From: Thalassobaculum_A sp040219615
Lineage (GTDB): Bacteria > Pseudomonadota > Alphaproteobacteria > Thalassobaculales > Thalassobaculaceae
NCBI RefSeq assembly: GCF_040219615.1
Contig: NZ_JAVJSE010000017.1
Location: 38,941-102,940 of the forward strand
DNA length: 64,000 nt
Direction of reading: 5' to 3'
Below, one piece after another: positions 61,814-64,000 of this stretch (the first letter of the stretch is position 1; every line of letters begins with the position of its first letter). The translations under genes were made by a program, and so were the position numbers. The notes under the pieces are model-generated. The model was given only the letters and a program-made list of their open reading frames with translations, was not told where the DNA came from and did no database searches.

Positions 61814-62647
61814 TTACAACCACCGCATCGTCATTCCCCGTATTAACACAGCTGGCGACGCAAACAGTTGAAGTGCTGACGGAACAATGTCGTGGTAAAA
61901 TAAAAATTCACTATATCTTCCAATTACCTGTTCATCGGAATTTGTAAAGATTATCGTGTTCTCGATTGATCCAAACAGATTTACGTCGTTCCGTTGCTCT
62001 CGGAATACAAGTTTCCTTGTGTTGCAACTTTCTTCTGGTTTTTTGGCAACGCATATGTCGAAGCTCGTATTGTCGTATTCCGGACGTGTTGATTTTGTGC
62101 AAGGATCGCTAGGCCCAGTACGTTTGAAGTATACGATATCAATTTCACATTTCCGTTCGGGATGATTGTTCTGATGAACGATAACCCCATTGAGATCATA
62201 CGAACTGAGATATTTTCTGCAAGATATACCGCACGACTGGTCATAGTGATTGATAAAGACAAGTATTTTTTTGGTAAAATGCGAGTCGTTTGGCGAGAAC
62301 GACTGAATCACAATTATTAGTCCAAATATTAGTAAAGCACTATATCTAACGATTGGTAAAACAATATAAATACAAAGTCCCACCATAGTCAGCGTGCCAA
62401 TTGAATTGGCAGTCCATGACGGCCCACTCAACAACGTGCGATTGTTAATGATCAATACGGAAACTGCAAGCGCGCTTGTTATAATGGTCATAACGCCAGG
62501 AACTTCTGCTTCGTCAATGACTCCATTTAACAGAATAATCAATAACGGCACTATAAGTGCAATTACATTAGCGATGAATATCACAAATAGCAGCACTACA
62601 TGTGACGCTTTGTTCATCCGGCTGAATGCAGATTTGGCTGAATTCAT
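61814..62647 (-). CDS. AT-rich orphan membrane protein with six-cysteine C-terminal domain
   Basis: 277 residues, not recognised. Four hydrophobic helices lie in the first 120 residues (for example VVLLFVIFIANVIALIVPLL and SALLIFGLIIVIQ); the remaining ~150 residues are soluble, with six cysteines (QSCGISCRKY, RKCEID, SDPCTK, DICVAK, EESCNTR). Base composition is near 40% GC by eye against about 70% around it. ATG 62647 overlaps the hlyD stop (ATGA), with GAGGGAAAG as ribosome site. Codon use and orphan status point to transfer; coupling to the secretion gene is odd. Confidence 0.6.
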   Translation of the reverse strand: MNSAKSAFSRMNKASHVVLLFVIFIANVIALIVPLLIILLNGVIDEAEVPGVMTIITSALAVSVLIINNRTLLSGPSWTANSIGTLTMVGLCIYIVLPIVRYSALLIFGLIIVIQSFSPNDSHFTKKILVFINHYDQSCGISCRKYLSSYDLNGVIVHQNNHPERKCEIDIVYFKRTGPSDPCTKSTRPEYDNTSFDICVAKKPEESCNTRKLVFREQRNDVNLFGSIENTIIFTNSDEQVIGRYSEFLFYHDIVPSALQLFASPAVLIRGMTMRWL

Positions 62648-63813
62648 CTTTCCCTCAAACCCTCCGCCGCGTATCGTAGCACTGGCTGCAGCACGAACTC
62701 GATCAGCCTTCTCTGACCGGTCCGCACGTCGACCATCACCGTCATCCCCGGGGTCGGGCGCACCGGGCGGCCGTCGACCGCGATCCTGTCGGTATCGAGC
62801 CTGATGCGGGCGGTGTAGGACGGCGGCGCCTGCGGGTTCTGGCCGGACTGCGCGGCGGCGCCGGCCGCACCCGCTCCGGCGCCCGAGCGTGCCGCCGCCG
62901 TCGGGTCGACGGCGGCGGCCGACAGGCCGACCACCGTGCCGCTCAGGGTGCCGTAGCGCAGGTAGTTGAAGGCGTCGAGCTTCACCACCGCCTCCTGGCC
63001 TACATCCACGAAACCGATGTCGCGGTTCAGAATGGTGGCGCTGATCTCGAGGATGTCGTCGCTCGGCACGATCCGCATCAGCGCCTCGCCGGCGCTCACC
63101 ACCCCGCCCACCGAGGTCACCCCGAGCTGGGTGACGATGCCGTCGGCGGGTGCGGCCACAACGCGCCGGGCGTTGCGGTCGGCAGCCTTCACCAGCTCCT
63201 GCGTCACGGCCGCGGTCTGCTCGCGGATCTGCGACAGGTCCTTGACCCGCTCGGATTCCGCGCGCGTCAGCCGGGCGTCGCGGTCGGCCCGGGCCTTGGC
63301 GGTGTCGGCGGCGGCCCGCGCCATCTCGGCCTCGGTCACGGTGATCTCGTGGCGGGCCTCGACCAGCCGGCGCTTGACCTCGAGATACTCCGAGCGCGCC
63401 ACCAGCTGGCTGGCCAGCTGGCTGGCGAGCGCCTCCTCGCGCTCGGCCAGGATCGGCACCACCGCCAGGTCGGTGACCATCGCCCGCCAGTCTGCCGCCA
63501 GGCGCTCGGCCGCCGCCCGCGCCATCGCCGGGTCGGTGCCGGCCGGGGCCTCGAAGAAGTCGGTCGGATCCAGATCGCGCTGGTCGGACACCGGCACGCC
63601 GAGGCCGATCAGGGTTTCCAGGCGAGCGATCTCCAGGGTGCCGGCCTCGACCTGGCGGGCCAGCTTGCCGCGCTCGGCCCCGGTCTCGGTCGGGTCGAGC
63701 ACGACCAGCGCCAGGAATACCGTCGGCAGGATCACCAGCACCCGGCCCGGCGGCGCCACCGAGGCCTCGATCCGCGAGGCTAGGTAGTCGCGGTGCAGAC
63801 CCGACATCGCCAT
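62644..63813 (-). CDS. Type I secretion adaptor (HlyD family), probably internally deleted
   Basis: 389 residues from ATG 63813; the start is uncertain (63807 and 63879 are alternatives, none with a good ribosome site). One membrane helix, RVLVILPTVFLALVV, runs straight into LDPTETGAERGKLARQVEAG. In normal adaptors some 65-70 residues with the first beta-barrel strand and first lipoyl half-motif come between these. Downstream parts are normal: long coiled coil, second lipoyl half with VVAAPADGIVTQLGVTSVGG and ALMRIVPSDD, beta-barrel domain, and GMTVMVDVRTGQRRLIEFVL at the end. ABC ATPase partner may lie beyond base 64000. Confidence 0.75.
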   Translation of the reverse strand: MAMSGLHRDYLASRIEASVAPPGRVLVILPTVFLALVVLDPTETGAERGKLARQVEAGTLEIARLETLIGLGVPVSDQRDLDPTDFFEAPAGTDPAMARAAAERLAADWRAMVTDLAVVPILAEREEALASQLASQLVARSEYLEVKRRLVEARHEITVTEAEMARAAADTAKARADRDARLTRAESERVKDLSQIREQTAAVTQELVKAADRNARRVVAAPADGIVTQLGVTSVGGVVSAGEALMRIVPSDDILEISATILNRDIGFVDVGQEAVVKLDAFNYLRYGTLSGTVVGLSAAAVDPTAAARSGAGAGAAGAAAQSGQNPQAPPSYTARIRLDTDRIAVDGRPVRPTPGMTVMVDVRTGQRRLIEFVLQPVLRYAAEGLRER

Positions 63814-63892
63814 CCGGTCGTCGGCCAGGGCGGGGGCTCGGCGGGGGTACCCGTCGCTTCGTCTACGGTGTTCACACATTTCTCGGCGGCTG

Positions 63893-64000
63893 GTGGGTTC
63901 CGGAGCCGGACGCTCACGCGTCCCCTCCGGAATGACGGAAGTTTGGCGGAATTCGGCCGATTTCACCGCGAGATCCCACCCCCCTGTCGTCATCCCGGAG
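63893..64000. repeat. Nested palindromic repeat, copy H (cut by the window end)
   Basis: Outer left arm GTGGGTTCCGGAGCCGG from 63893, inner CTCCGGAATGACGG at 63925-63938 and right inner CGTCATCCCGGAG at 63988-64000. The right outer arm is outside. It lies just upstream of the HlyD-family gene. Confidence 0.8.

Overview
The window is GC-rich (about 70% by eye), densely packed chromosomal DNA, most probably from a free-living alphaproteobacterium of Rhodospirillales type. Supporting signs are the xseB-ispA-dxs order, two TRAP and one tripartite tricarboxylate (TTT) importer, several FCD-type GntR regulators, a NirK/pseudoazurin denitrification step with NnrR-like sites, and a ligase-associated helicase and PdeM. 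The lineage call is inference. I see no rRNA, tRNA, CRISPR array or prophage.

Layout. 1-4.7 kb (minus): a GntR regulator, a Dpp-type peptide ABC importer (binding protein and two permeases) and the start of a DUF1028 protein. 4.9-12.7 kb (plus): acyl-CoA ligase and IclR regulator, then a fused enoyl-CoA hydratase/3-hydroxyacyl-CoA dehydrogenase, a PimC/PimD-like acyl-CoA dehydrogenase pair and a DUF1971 protein. The two halves share a composite palindromic operator. 12.8-20.9 kb: hexuronate use, with a TRAP importer, UxaC and UxuB on minus and a divergent GntR regulator with ManD on plus; together they run from glucuronate to 2-keto-3-deoxygluconate. 21.1-26.4 kb: an M20 amidohydrolase, then NnrS, a DUF1858 redox protein, an NnrR-type regulator, NirK and pseudoazurin. 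26.5-37.2 kb: PurC, TctCBA with its GntR regulator, a divergent CoA-transferase, enoyl-CoA hydratase and gamma-carbonic anhydrase set, and a second TRAP importer.

37.4-48.8 kb: small metabolic genes and a LysE exporter, then a DNA-repair region. The ligase-associated helicase is separated from pdeM and photolyase by 4.7 kb of accessory genes. The first two of these are a lower-GC overlapping pair: a RusA-family resolvase and a protein joining a degenerate restriction-endonuclease-like half to a half with a HEPN RNxxxH motif. This is the best candidate for an undescribed system. The same interval holds a frameshifted acetyltransferase. 48.8-55.1 kb: a low-complexity unknown protein, Zur and a His-rich CobW GTPase, an MFS exporter, an AEC transporter and a flavin-reductase-like protein. 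55.1-60.8 kb: Dxs, IspA, XseB, a PAS protein, a histone-deacetylase-family amidohydrolase and a radical SAM protein. 61.0-64 kb: a REP-associated tyrosine transposase between inverted repeats, an AT-rich four-helix membrane orphan, and a type I secretion adaptor that appears to lack its first lipoyl half-motif.

Eight copies of one roughly 105-160 bp nested palindrome sit only between genes, several inside putative operons. Hairpins also recur directly after binding-protein or nirK genes, where they could set unequal expression along the operon.
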